Below are positions 22,011-33,280 of a stretch of 64,000 bases of DNA, piece after piece (the first letter of the stretch is position 1; every line of letters starts with the position of its first letter). The position numbers were made by a program, and so were the translations under genes. The notes under the pieces were generated by a model. The model had not been told where the DNA came from and did no database searches. It worked only from the letters and a program-made list of their open reading frames with translations. Origin of the DNA: Hygrocybe punicea (Eukaryota > Basidiomycota > Agaricomycetes > Agaricales > Hygrophoraceae); assembly GCA_963556145.1 (NCBI GenBank), contig OY744473.1, positions 682,001-746,000 of the forward strand. Direction: 5' to 3'.

Positions 22011-23476
22011 ATGTCGACGGAATACAACAAATTCCTCAATACTCTCGATGCGGAAACGCGGCAAGATTTCGAGAGCGCCGTAGCTGAGTTACTAGAAGTC
22101 GACGTGGCCGGAATCGATATCGTACGCGACGGATTCGAGAACGAAGCACGGCAATGGGTGGTGAGACGACGACGGGCCATGGTAAGAGATCCCGTTCCTG
22201 TAAACGGCACGGACTAACGATACCCGGCAGCGGAACTACAGGGGAATCTTGACGGAAATCCGGGACAACGGAATCGACGTGACGGAACCGAGGGATTTCT
22301 CAATGGGTGGAGAGATGGTGGTGGAGGTCGAGGAATGGTTGCGGAGCTGGGAAAACTACGAATGGGAACGGAAAGAGGCGAGGCGTCGGGAAGCTGTACG
22401 GTTGCAGGAGGAAAAGGAGGAGGAAGCGAGGAAACAACGGGTCGAGGAGGCAGAAAGGATCGAGTGGCAACGGGCGCAGGAATCGCGTCAATACGAAGAG
22501 GAGATGAATCGGAGGGCGGAAGCGGATCAGCGGATCGAGGAGGCGGAAAGGGCAAAGGTGGCAGAGGCAGCAAAAAGGGATAATGCAGCCGCGGAAAGGG
22601 ACCGGGAGGAAACCACACAAACCAGCCATCACGGAAGTGAGGACGAGGAGGGCACCTGGTCCGATCAGCAACTACGAAAATACGAGCGGCTTCAAGCACT
22701 CAACGTGATCAAACACAAAAAGCTCAACCGGGATAAGAGGGTCAACCGGGACGACGAGACCGTTCACGGGGACTACAACAGCGGCAACGATTTCTCGAAT
22801 GCGAGCGGGAACGAGGACACGGAACCAAAGGGAAAGATTCCAGGGGTAAGTGATATCTCGCGGACTCGTATATCCGTGGTGCCTAACTAATCCGTAGTAC
22901 ATGCAGTCGTTCCGGATCCGGCAATGCAATGCGTGCGTGACCGCCAATGCAGTTTGTCGCGGAATCGAGGGGTACGCATGCGATCGATGCAAAAGGCTTA
23001 AACGACGTTGCGGGTTATCGACGAAGGGACCGGCCACCGGATCTGGAAAAGCGGAAAGGAAAGGGAAGGCGAAGGCGGGTAGTCCAAAGAGGAAAATCGT
23101 CGCGAAGAAAATACCAAAGCCCATGAGGAAGCCTAGGTTGCGGACCGGAGAGGCGTCGACGAGTAAGCGGACGTTGACCGACGTCGAACCGGATACGGAA
23201 TCGGAGCGGGACGAAGGGAGACGAGGAAATCCGTTCAAGCACCCGTGGATCGGAGCCGGAATCAACGACCACGTCTGGGCAGTGCGCAAGATGGTGACGG
23301 AAACGCAGAGGGAGATATCGACGATCGCGGACGGCCTCTCGGAGTATGTTGTGGAGGTCCATTCGAAGCTAACCCGTTGGACGAAGGAGCTGAACCAACT
23401 ACGCGTGAACCAAGCCCATATCTTTGGCCAACTCGACATGATCGACACAAAACTCGACGAAAGGAGAAGGGAGTAG
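22011..23476 (+). CDS. Coiled-coil protein with a Zn2Cys6-like cluster, inside the LTR element
   Basis: Three exons with matching phases: 22011-22181, 22231-22845 and 22898-23476 (454 residues). The introns have GTAAGA/GTAAGT donors, ACTAAC or CTAAC branch sites and CAG/TAG acceptors. Residues about 100-210 form a highly charged Glu/Arg/Ala coiled coil (EARRREAVRLQEEKEEEARK). Residues about 272-300 read CNACVTANAVC...YACDRCKRLKRRC. This is C-x2-C-x6-C-x7-C-x2-C-x6-C, the spacing of fungal Zn(II)2Cys6 DNA-binding clusters, followed by a Lys/Arg-rich, nuclear-signal-like region. The C-terminus is helical. The gene runs opposite to Gag and lies between the LTRs; the nested element sits 5' of it. 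It may be an accessory retroelement gene or captured host DNA. Confidence 0.75.
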
Positions 23477-23899
23477 AAGGGAAATGGACGGAAAAGGAGG
23501 GGAAACGAACCGCGGGACAATGTACATAAAAATAAAATGAGTACATAATAAAATCTATAACGGAAAGGGAGAAACGGGTAACTACATAAGCCAGAATCTG
23601 GAGGTCGAGGTGGAGGGCGGGACCAGAATACAACAGACACGGAATGGGATCGAAACAAATGGGAAACAAAGAAAACTATAAACGGAAACGAAAATATAAA
23701 TAAGTGGAGGCCAGGAGCGTGAATGGAAAGCGGAACGGAGGACGAAAACGCAAAAATGGGTGACGGAAACGGGTCTATATCCCCACAAGAGTTTCTGAAA
23801 GAAGGTCGGAGGCGGAACGACGAGAGGAGGCAGAGAACTTCTTGCAAATATTCGAGCGAGGTGTCGAGGGGGTGGAGGTCCAAAATGCGATGACAAAGT

Positions 23900-25227
23900 A
23901 GAATGAAGACGGAAACGAGGAACAATAAAATTTTGAGAACTGGAGTGCCGACACCAACACGATCCCATATAACAGGTGTGCCGTGTGACGGGTTTAAAAA
24001 TGACGGGGCGCCCCAAGCGGGCGAAGACAGAACCGACAACGATACAGGAGCGGAAACGATGAGGGGAACCGGGAACGAAGGGGTCGACATAACGGAATCG
24101 GAACCGGAATCGAAATCAAATAAAAGGGGAGGAATGGGGTCCGGAATGGGAACGGGTACGGAATACTCAACCAAAGTCGATGGAATCTCAGTAGACGGTG
24201 ACGGAGGACAATATGGCGACAATATCGGGGACGGAATGTCTATTTCTGGAGAATCCGATGACAATGGGAGTGGGTCCGGTACGAGTTCATGGACGGAAAG
24301 CGGAGGGGTCAAATCCAGAGACGACGTGGACGAAATAGGAAATGAATTGGATAAATCGGTGACCGGCATCAATAAATCGGGAATGGGATCGGACGGGGAC
24401 GACACGGGACTGGACGACAATACCTGTAAACAAATGACGGTCTCGACGGGCACCGGAATGGACGGGGACGGAATATGCGATAAAGAGGACAGAGTATACG
24501 TAGGACCGGAATGAACGTGGGCGACGGAATGAACAACGGTGGGCGGGATCGAGGTCAGAATCAAGACCGGGGATGACAAAGCTATGACGGGTGGGGGACT
24601 GGGACCGGAATCGGGACTAGAGATGGTAACGGCAAGGGAAGGGGATTTCGGAACAGAGCGATAACCGGAAAGTAGGAATAAGGCGGCATCGTGGAAAACA
24701 TCGAGCGGGTACGGATCGTCGTGGTAATGGTTGGGAAGAAGGTAATGGAGGCGTTCTTCAATACGTAGATGAAGGTCTGAGTCGAATCCGTTGGCGAAGT
24801 ATGTGTTCCGTTGCTTATCCGTTAGACGGCCGTTGTCAAACAAGACACTGGAAATGCGTATGAAATCCCGGAAATATTGTCCTAAGTCCGCTTTGTTCTC
24901 TATACCGTAAGCCAATTGTCATCGCGTAAGTTGATCAAGATCCGAGATCATATACCGGATGGAATCCGTAGCACCGGGATAAAAGTTGAAGACGGCACGT
25001 CGGAAAGCGATGAAGTCCTTAGCGGAAGCGGCGGGAAGTGTCGACCAGAGTTCGTAATCGTCGTTGTTGAGGTACCGTAGCGTGTAGCGAATCTTCAAAG
25101 CGTCCGTGAGTCCACAATCGGAACCGAGTATGTCGATTTCGTCGAAGAAGCGGGGGAGGTCGAGTTCGTTTCCATCGAATGTCGGGGCTGAGGGATCACC
25201 TCGGAGAGGCATGAATCCGTACGTCAT
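23900..25227 (-). CDS. Gag-like protein of the LTR element, interrupted by one TGA
   Basis: ATG 25227 begins a Gag of the agaricomycete Ty3/gypsy type: MPLRGDPSAPTFDGNELDL, then FRRAVFNFYPGATDSIRYM and DLDQL. After residue 102 the frame meets TGA (24921-24919), yet the same frame continues LAYGIENKADLGQYFRDFIR, RLTDKQRNTYFANGFDSDL and a Ser/Pro-rich tail. The frame stays open to 22672, but below about 23900 it runs antisense to the Zn2Cys6-like gene and is probably not informative, so I end the call near there. Bases after the stop are CAATTG, close to the CARYYA readthrough context. No pol domain follows. Confidence 0.65.
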
Positions 25228-25400
25228 ATTGGGAATGTCTAAATCAGGATGTGGGTCGGAAAGCGGGTCGGGTCGAGGAGGTTCGAGGTTGAGGTCGAAG
25301 TCGTAAGCGGAACTAAATAACTAGAGTCGGGTAGAAGAGGGAAACGTCATCAAAGTCAAAGCCAACCGTGGGGAGGGTATGAAAAGACAAAAGAAATAAA

Positions 25401-25419
25401 CTCCTCGCGGTGGGCTCCA
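25401..25419 (-). promoter_or_regulatory. Probable primer binding site of the 7.6-kb element
   Basis: On the minus strand, two bases after the LTR, the sequence TGGAGCCCACCGCGAGGAG begins with TGG. The plus strand therefore reads as a tRNA 3' end finishing in CCA. I cannot assign the tRNA. Confidence 0.5.
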
Positions 25420-25421
25420 GT

Positions 25422-26002
25422 TGTGACGGCGAGTTCGGTTGTAGACCCGAATGGGAATCTACGAAAAGGGGTGATCAGCTAAGAAGTGATCAGAGGAGTT
25501 TAGTGTCTATAGTCTAGTCAATCCAACCCGAATCCGGGGTTCCGGATCAGAGGGGAAGTGAAGGGAGTGGAGTACGAAGACTAATATGGAGACGATACGA
25601 AGCGAGGACTAAGAAATAGAACTGAAGGGGAGCGATAACCTGTATTTTCTATATGGTTGTAGTATAAGAGTACATCTTTTATACTACTGGGAGAGATCCT
25701 GTGCTGTAGTAACTATGTACTACAACCGAAGGCTGTAACTGATAGGAGAGGAGTGGAGTGGAGGAATGCTATGTACTAGGAGGCGGGAAATGTAGATACA
25801 TGATATATGACTATAAACGTACTGATTCCGGGTCGTTAGAGACATTGCAGTGCATGTAGGAACAAATCCGGAGGCGGAATCCGGAGCGGAATCGATGGAA
25901 AAGACCGGAATCGGGCGGAATCGATTATACATGAATGGGAATGGACGGGGACGATGTGGGATATGAAGAGGATTCGGGTCCAGACGGCCTGGAGCCTCTA
26001 CA
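25422..26002 (-). repeat. LTR of the 7.6-kb element (5' LTR by element orientation)
   Basis: 581 bp, the same length as the partner and nearly identical. The promoter-like TATAAAAG lies on the minus strand at 25683-25676 (the same box is at 18618-18611 in the partner). GCAT directly follows position 26002, matching the GCAT before 18357. Confidence 0.9.
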
Positions 26003-26230
26003 GCATACCTCACAGACAGGACAAGTGGCTTATGATGCCCCAGGGGTGTTTCTGAGGTATATGACTCGCAAGGAAGAAGAATGTGCTGGTGTGGCGACAT
26101 AAGATTTGACATCAGATGGGGATGACAAATAGCGGATCGTCAGCAGATGACAATTCCAGCAAGAGCATGTCAGCTGGTGACAGTAATGAGGGACATGCTG
26201 GGTGTCAAGGTGACAGCAAGAGTATGACTG
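26003..26230. other. Flank of the LTR element, no gene
   Basis: No coding frame of note. It contains loosely repeated GACAGCAAGAG/ATGTCAG phrases. Confidence 0.4.
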
Positions 26231-27540
26231 TGTGATTAGTCAAATGTAAACATGTTTTAAAAAATTTACAGCCATTTGTGTAAATGATGGCACTTTTTGA
26301 AATTTTTTGAATCAATTGAATAATATGGACTCACACAAATTTTCTGTGCTCAATCTTGTATCTCATGAAATATTGCGTGGTTACAGAGGGAAAGTTGTAC
26401 TATTTTCAAAGGACTATCAGCTCCTGTAATTACATTTGGACTATATTTAGTGTATGATGAGTGGTGGATGAAATACAGAGGTAAAGTAGTAATTTTTACA
26501 CCCAATATGATATTGTAAAGTTATGACATCAAAAGAGCTCCTATGAACAAGATTGTAGGGAGAAAATTGTTCAGTTTTCAAGGGCTAGAAGCTCATATAC
26601 CATATTTCTCTTTATTTTTATCCTTTAATCCCATAATTATAATTCTTGTGATATTTCAAGCCCAATACAGATAAATATACTACAGATGTAATATTGACAA
26701 AAATGACAAAAGTGAAGAAAAAATATGGTGGATGAGCTTTTAGCCCTTGAAAAACTGAATAATTTTCTTCCTACAATCTTGTTCATAGCAGCTCTTTTGA
26801 TGCCATAGTTTTACAAGGGAGTGAGTATTTGGCTCTCAAAGAGCTGCTTAGTCATCTGACACCCCTTTCCTTATATAGTTATAGTTAAGTGACCTAATAA
26901 ATGAATTATTGCCTTTAAAATACCATTGGCAAAAATATAGTAAAATTAGATTTGAGTAATTTATAAGTGTATATTACTGAGAATAAATAATTGTCATCTT
27001 TGATATAGTGAAACCTTACATATGGATAAGAGGTTAATTTATTTTTCACCAACTACTTTACCAAACCTTATGATTATTTATTCTGAAGGTCTGACATTAT
27101 TGTATGTTTCTTTGCTTAATTCTCTTGAATTTGCTCTCAAGTAATAGACAAGCAAGAATTGATTTATCTTAATCAAGCCAGTTAGCTATAACTATATAAG
27201 GAAAAGGATGTCAGATAACTAAGCAGCTCCCTGGGGAGCCAAATAGATAAATCCATTTTACAATATCATATTGGGTGTCAAAAATACTACTTTACCTCTT
27301 TATTTTATCCACCATTCATCATACACTAAATATAGTCTAAATATAATTATAGGAGCTAATAGTCCTTAGAAAATAGTACAACTTCCCCTCTGTAACCATG
27401 TCAATCCATGCAGTATTTCATGAGATACAAGATTGAGCATAGAAAATGTGTCTAAGTCTATATTATTCAATTGATTCAAAATTTTTCAAAAAGCCATCAT
27501 TTACACCAATGGCTGTAAATATGACCCATAGTCTGGATTC
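26230..27540. repeat. AT-rich fold-back block with three nested inverted repeats
   Basis: Outer arms of about 250 bp (about 26274-26520 against about 27260-27516) are imperfect reverse complements, for example ATGATGGCACTTTTTGAAA against TTTTTCAAAAAGCCATCAT. Inside are a second pair (about 26520-26610 against 26730-26818, AACAAGATTGTAGG against CCTACAATCTTGTT) and a third (about 26820-26895 against 27183-27245, around CTTATATAGTTATAG). No coding sequence is present. Arm divergence indicates age or several nested insertions. Confidence 0.75.
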
Positions 27541-27594
27541 AAACGATATGAAGATTTTTTGACACATTTATTCCATGTATTATGATATAGTTAT

Positions 27595-28890
27595 ACAAAT
27601 ACAGTAGATTCAGAAAAGCATGGCCAAACCAACTTTTTTTTTTTAAATGAGGTTGAGCAATCTCTATAAGGTGTGACATGTGTCACAGAGACCATCATGT
27701 GTGACTCCCTGCACAAACACTGACCCAGTCCCTTTACGAGTTCACAACTCACTTTAGTGACAAGTCTTGAGTATAAAAAATGTTTATAATGAATGTATAA
27801 ATATTTCTATCTCCAAAGTTTTTATGGTAATAATTTTAGGCAAACACTGTTCCACAATCTGGCAATTCTTACAGCCAAATCCAGCCTAGAACCCTAAACA
27901 TCTATAGACTCACTCCAATTAGGTCTTCAAGCTTAGCTTTGGCTGAGTAGTATGCTCCATTTATATATTAAAATATTTTGTTCAAGCCAGAATTTTAGTA
28001 AGGTTCTAAAATATGTCAGTCTCTCAAATTCCCTGCCAAAATTGGCTTAAAAATGGAAGTCTATAGGTTCATCAAATATACATCTTATAGCTTAGCTCTA
28101 GTGACACAATTTCATCTCCTTCATGATTAGAACATTTTGTTTAAGACCAATTTTTAATAACTTACTCCGTTGTTGATATATCAAGACAGCTACAGATAGT
28201 AGTGGGTCACTAATTGTCATGATTTCTGTCACATAGCATTATGTCATGCTGCCACAAGCCTGTGTGACATTGCCCAACCCCATTTTGAATGTCCAACCAG
28301 TTGCCACACGTGAGTTTTGAACTAATTAGGAAATAAAGACTTAGATAAGATTCAAATATTTTGTATTGGATCTCATGAAATACTGTACGATTTTACATGA
28401 TGTGAGAGAGAAAGTTCATCAATTTTATGAGGGATAGTTTCTTCATTTACTTTCTGAAATTTCTAAAATATCATTATCTTAGATTATCCACTTAACTTGT
28501 GTGGTTAATAGCTCCACAAGGAATGGTTAGGTCAACATGGTGTTAAGGAGAAACTTGCTCCATGTTCAGAGAGCTAAAAGACTACATACAATTATTTACA
28601 CATTTCATTGATCTCAGGAAGTGCTTGACAACATTCACCAATATATTTTACCTATAACCTTCAAAACACTAGAAATTTTCAGGAAGTAAATGTGGGAGAG
28701 ACTAGCCCTCATAAAATTGATGAACTTTCTCTCTCACATCATGTAAAATGGTACAGTATTTCATGAGATCCAATACAAAATATTCAAATCTTATCTAAGT
28801 CTTGATTTCCTAATTAGTGACTACTGGTCAGACATTCAAAAAAAAAAAAGTTGGTTTGGCCATGCTTTTCCAAATACACTGTAATATGGC
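27595..28890. repeat. Second AT-rich inverted-repeat element with internal hairpin
   Basis: The ends match in inverse: AAGCATGGCCAAACCAACTT at about 27617 and AAGTTGGTTTGGCCATGCTT at about 28848, each next to an A/T run. Inside, about 28320-28500 and 28670-28830 are imperfect reverse complements (CATGATGTGAGAGAGAAAG against CTTTCTCTCTCACATCATG). No gene. Confidence 0.7.
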
Positions 28891-28897
28891 AATATGC

Positions 28898-30947
28898 TGT
28901 AGAGGCTCCAGATCGTGTGGATTCATTTCCTCTTCATATTCCACTCCATTCTTGTCCACTTCCAGTCCAATATAATCAATTCCACCCAATTCTGGTCCTC
29001 TCTAATAATTCCACTCTGGATTCTGACTCCAGAATCATCCCTATCAATGATGCGATGTTCCTAATGACCCAGAATTACCCAAGACAAGAGGGTCTGCCCC
29101 AAGAACCAGACTAAACGTAAAGAAGAGAAAAGAAGAAAAAGTCCGAACCAACAACAAGAACAGTAGATATAGCGACTGGCCTTGAGGGGAGGCAAATGGG
29201 AATCCAACCATGAAGCTACCATGTGTTCACCATGAGGCGGACATGAGGTGTCCTCATGTCGATGTTCTCATGATCCAACTGGAGGCCCTGGTGTCATTGA
29301 GGGATAGAGGAGGTCTGGATGACTCAGATGATTTGTCATCAAATCATGTGATATGCAGAATTGCCAATTCAGGGTCTACACTTGCTGTAATGGGCAAGTG
29401 CACAGTCTGGCAAATGCATTGCATGATTGGGTTGGAGAGAGGCATCATCCAGTGTGGGATTGGTGAAGGGAGTGTCTTGAGGTAGTGTGGGTAGAGCAGC
29501 AAGGTTGGTGTGAAAGAAAACAAAGGAATGTGCTGGGGAAAGACCAACTAGGATGGTGGGATAGTCGAGGTCAGACATGTGAACAGCATAAGTTGTACCA
29601 GATGACAATGTCTTGACATATCAAGGGGCGATGTCTTGTCCTGTGTGTGAAACAACACAGTCCACTTGATGTCGGTATTTGTCCAAGAAAGGGTATTGTT
29701 GTAAATGAGTGGGTATCAAGGTTACAGATGGAAAAGGATAAATAAATGTGGGTCCAGGTTTTGAGTCATGGCACAGGTGACAAGCTGTGGGAATAAGTCA
29801 ACAGGTACTGCATTGAAGCAATGACATGTGAACAATACACAATAGGGGTTGTTTCACTGTATTGGGAAGTCATATGGTCTCTGGTCGAAGTTCAAAAGAA
29901 TGTGCTTCAGTGATGATCAGATTGGAAGGAACAGTGAAATGTCTTGTGATCGAGGATTGTTCAGAGTATGCATGCAGGTGAGGAATGTCGTCGGATGATC
30001 AGGGAGGATAATGGTAGGTATGGAATACAAAAGTGGAAACCATATATCCGAGAATGCCAATTGTCGATTATGTGGTGAGATATTGTTGAGGTGGAAGTTG
30101 GACGTATCAATGGCAGAAGGGTTTCAGTGCTGATGCCAAAGATAGATCATAACAAGGTAACAACCAATAAGGAAGGTGATGGCAATGCTACCAATGATGA
30201 TTACAGTAATTAGCTGTGTTGGGAGTACAGCCATTGTGTATTGGTTTGTCATGGGATGAAGTAAACAATATGTCAAGGTAAGGGAAAAGACAATGGCGAT
30301 GATGTCCATCTGCAAGGAGACTGTTCAGGTACAGCAAGGTCACATGGGGATGTGTCCATGGTCGTTCTGGATTGTTCTAGAAGAAAGGAAGAAAAGGGAA
30401 CAAGAACAAGAATAAACAACGATGTCCAAAAGAAGACAAAAGGCAAAATGGGAATGAAAAAGAAGGTGTGGTAATGTGGAATCGTCATGGTAGGTACCAT
30501 AGTTGAATCAGAGTTGCGGAGTTGAAAAATATAACAATGTATCCATTTGTATATCATATATCTTCATTTCCCATCTCCTAGTACATAGCACCCACCTCCT
30601 ATCCTCCACTCCACTCATCCCCTATCACTTACAGCCTTCACTTGTAGCACATAGTTACTATAGCACAGGTGTCTTACAGTAGTATAAAAGTTGTACATTT
30701 ACACTACACAACCATATAGAAGAATACAGGTTATCATTCCACCTCAATTCTATTTCTTACCTCCCTTCGTATCATCTATATCTCTCTTCAACCTTCTCCC
30801 TACACTTCCCCTCTGTTCTGGAACCCTCAGATTTGGGTTGGATTCATTATACTGCTTGATAGAAACTAAACTCCTCAGATCACTTCTTAGCTGATCACCC
30901 CTTTCTGTAGATTCCATTCTGGGTCTACACTGACACTCGCCGTCACA
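28898..30947 (+). repeat. Diverged, opposite-orientation LTR of the 581-bp family, split by about 1.46 kb
   Basis: 28898-29080 resembles the reverse complement of the LTR's plus-strand end (TGTAGAGGCTCCAGA...). About 30545-30947 resembles the remainder, ending CTCGCCGTCACA and keeping TATAAAAG (about 30683). The outer bases ATGC and ACGC are a possible decayed 4-bp duplication. The 1.46 kb between (29080-30545) has no recognised coding region. Short minus-strand frames there lack family features. Confidence 0.65.
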
Positions 30948-31216
30948 ACGCTACCCTACTAGTGGGGACAGGCAATGCTCCCTCAGAGTTTGAAATTCTC
31001 TCACCTTATGGCACATGTCAAATGTCAAATGTGAGACGGTTACCTTTTCTATAGCTTTCTACAGCACAAATGAGCATACATTTCAGTGAGAAAATTTAAA
31101 GTGTATGCATACCTTAGCAAAGTCTTTGGGACAGAATCTTTTGAAAGCTTTTCTGTCAGTCTGTATGCACAACTGAACAGTCATTCTGAAAGACCTAGGC
31201 CACTGATAAAAATTCT
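30948..31216. other. Spacer, nothing recognised
   Basis: No gene or repeat is seen between the old LTR and the hAT-like element. Confidence 0.4.
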
Positions 31217-31224
31217 GTCCAAAA

Positions 31225-32477
31225 TAGTGTTGGGGAAGTTCAGTTTGGTCTGGTTTTGCGTCTTTTTGCCCCAAACCAAGACCAAACCATTTGGTTCCTG
31301 CCAAAAATCCTGGAACCAAAACCAAAACCAACGTAAACCATTTATGTCAGTTTGGTTCGGTCCAAACTTGGTCTAAACTGAAACCGTTGGGTATCCACCT
31401 CGTGAGAAAGCTGCGCACATCAATTGACGTGGCCAGCATCATCACAAGGTGGGATTGGGGGGCAGGTAAGCTGCCGTGCCTGTTGTTACTCCATCTGACC
31501 TTGCGGGAGAGCTGTGCAGGTCAATTGACGTGACTGGCATCTTCACAAGGTGGGATCTGACCTTGCGAGAGACCCACACATGTCAGTTGACATGGCCAGC
31601 ATCTTTGCAAGGTGGAAAAATGCATATGTACAACACATGTGTTCCACCTTGGCTAAGTCCAGGGTGCTGGAACACCTCATTATGAGGTGGGATTGGGCTG
31701 CCATGCCCTGTCCTGGTGGCGTCGAGCCTCTCCACATGGGTGTCCCAGCATGTTGTACACATTGACCCCATGGCCACATTAGTGTTTTTTGGTGGTGGTG
31801 GTGTTGTGTCATGATGGTGGTGTTGTGTGGTGGTGATGGTGGTGGTATGGTGCCGCATTCTGTTATATAGAATAAAATCAATTATAAAATTGTACCACAA
31901 AGGAGTAGAGGTGGATGCGCCAACCCCTGCTGCTTGTTCCATCTTGTGGACTCCGACTCCACCCTGTTCATGTTCATTTGTGTGTGCACGCATCTTGGAT
32001 GTGTTTGACATGGCCATTGTTGGCGTCCAATGTGGCCATCCTGGTGGTTGTGGCCATCATGGTGGCAATTGTCATCATAGTGGTAGTGGTGGTGGTGTGG
32101 CCATTGACAGGTAACTGAGTGTTGAATAAAATTTAATAAAATTTAATAAAACATACATGGGCAGCAGGGTACTCCCTGCCACCCATTTTGTCGACCTCAT
32201 GTGCTTCATTGTCCTCGTTTGGCGTACATTGTGGGCATTGTTGGTGGTTGCAGAGGTGATTGGTAACTTTGGAAGTCAGCCAAATGGCCAACCTCGGCCT
32301 GTCGGTTTGTGGTTCAAACTGAGTTTGAAACCATTTTCGCCTGCCACCAAATCTCCCAAACCGAAACTGAATGGTTCAGTCTCCGCTGGAAATTCCCAAA
32401 CCAAAACTGAAACCAGCAGTTTCAGTTTGGTCTAAACTGGGTTTGGATCAGTCTGAGACCGAACTTCCCCAACACTA
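31225..32477 (+). mobile_element. hAT-like non-autonomous element, copy 2
   Basis: It starts TAGTGTTGGGGAAGTTCAGT and ends GAACTTCCCCAACACTA. The flanking octamers GTCCAAAA (31217-31224) and GTCCCAAA (32478-32485) differ at one base. The interior aligns in order with copy 1. It includes three direct repeats around GTCAATTGACGTG (about 31420, 31520, 31585) and a GGTGGT block. It is older than copy 1, with many C-to-T/G-to-A type differences and a decayed duplication. No transposase. Confidence 0.8.
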
Positions 32478-32719
32478 GTCCCAAACATATTGCTCAGGAG
32501 GTAGGTTATATGTATTCCCACACTTTAAATCATAGCAAATGGGCTTGTGGAAGCCCAGCTAAATCATTTGCAATTGCCTGCAGATTCACAAATTAAGCGT
32601 GATGTCAGCGCAATGTCACTCGAATCCAATGATTTTTGCCAGTTCTTTTGTGAATACCCACTTCCTTCCCTAGCAGAAATAGTAACACAACCATATGTCC
32701 ATCAAAATATATCAACAAT
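32478..32719. other. Spacer, nothing recognised
   Basis: Short sequence without a gene between two repeats. Confidence 0.4.
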
Positions 32720-33280
32720 GCTGTCTCACAGGGTGCACAGTAGCATACCATGTCACACAGTATCTTGAACATACTTGACAAGTATACTAAATATCATTAC
32801 CATAACATTCAACATGGTATTGTAACAGTATTCAGACATAAACTACAATACTTGTGCTCAAATTCATCTGAAGGTATGAAGGCAAATGAGACTTATACCT
32901 TTTCAATAACATCAAGCCTTTTGTTTCACTACTTTTACTGTATTTACAGCAAAGTACTGTATAGTTTGGATAGAATACTTGCAGCCTAAGATGAATCAAA
33001 GTATTAAACCAGTAAGGAAGTTGGGCCACTTTTACTATTAGTATACCTTTTGAATCCTATCAAGATACAGTGTGAAATAGTATAGTACTGTTGCCATATT
33101 GTGGATTTAAGATACTGTGTCAATACTTTTAAGATACTGTTTCAGTACTTTTATTATATGGCAACAGTACTATACTATTTCACACTGTATCTTGATAGGA
33201 TTCAAAAGGTATCCTAATAGTAAAAGTGGCCCAACTTCCTTACTAGTTTAATACTTTCATCAGCAAAACGACCGTTAGCG
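32720..33280 (+). repeat. Repeat family R, copy A, containing a hairpin insertion
   Basis: 32722-32997 matches, reverse-complemented, 37298-37580. After 32997 the copy is interrupted by a hairpin (32998-33257) and then resumes with TCATCAGCAAAACGAC, also found in copy B. Confidence 0.8.
32998..33257. repeat. Hairpin MITE-like insertion
   Basis: Two 101-bp arms (32998-33098 and 33157-33257) are nearly perfect reverse complements around a 58-bp spacer. They begin AAAGTATTAAACCAGTAAGG and end CCTTACTAGTTTAATACTTT. It is absent at the matching point of copy B (about 37310), which gives its boundaries. Confidence 0.85.

Larger units (their letters stand above)
18357..26002 (-). mobile_element. 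7.6-kb LTR retrotransposon lacking pol, with nested LTR element
   Basis: Two direct 581-bp LTRs (18357-18937 and 25422-26002) bound the element, which has GCAT on both outer sides. Orientation is minus for three reasons. The LTR carries TATAAAAG on that strand. A tRNA-like primer site adjoins the right LTR. Gag starts about 200 bp inside it. The interior holds Gag (from 25227) and a convergent gene on the other strand (22011-23476). No reverse transcriptase, RNase H or integrase is seen, so it would need another element's enzymes. The nested element at 19206-21947 accounts for 2.74 kb. Confidence 0.85.

Noticed and set aside
22672..23899. Second half of the long minus-strand frame after Gag
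   Set aside because: It is antisense to a well-supported spliced plus-strand gene and its hydrophobic Ser/Leu/Phe composition is what antisense of a Glu/Arg-rich gene gives.
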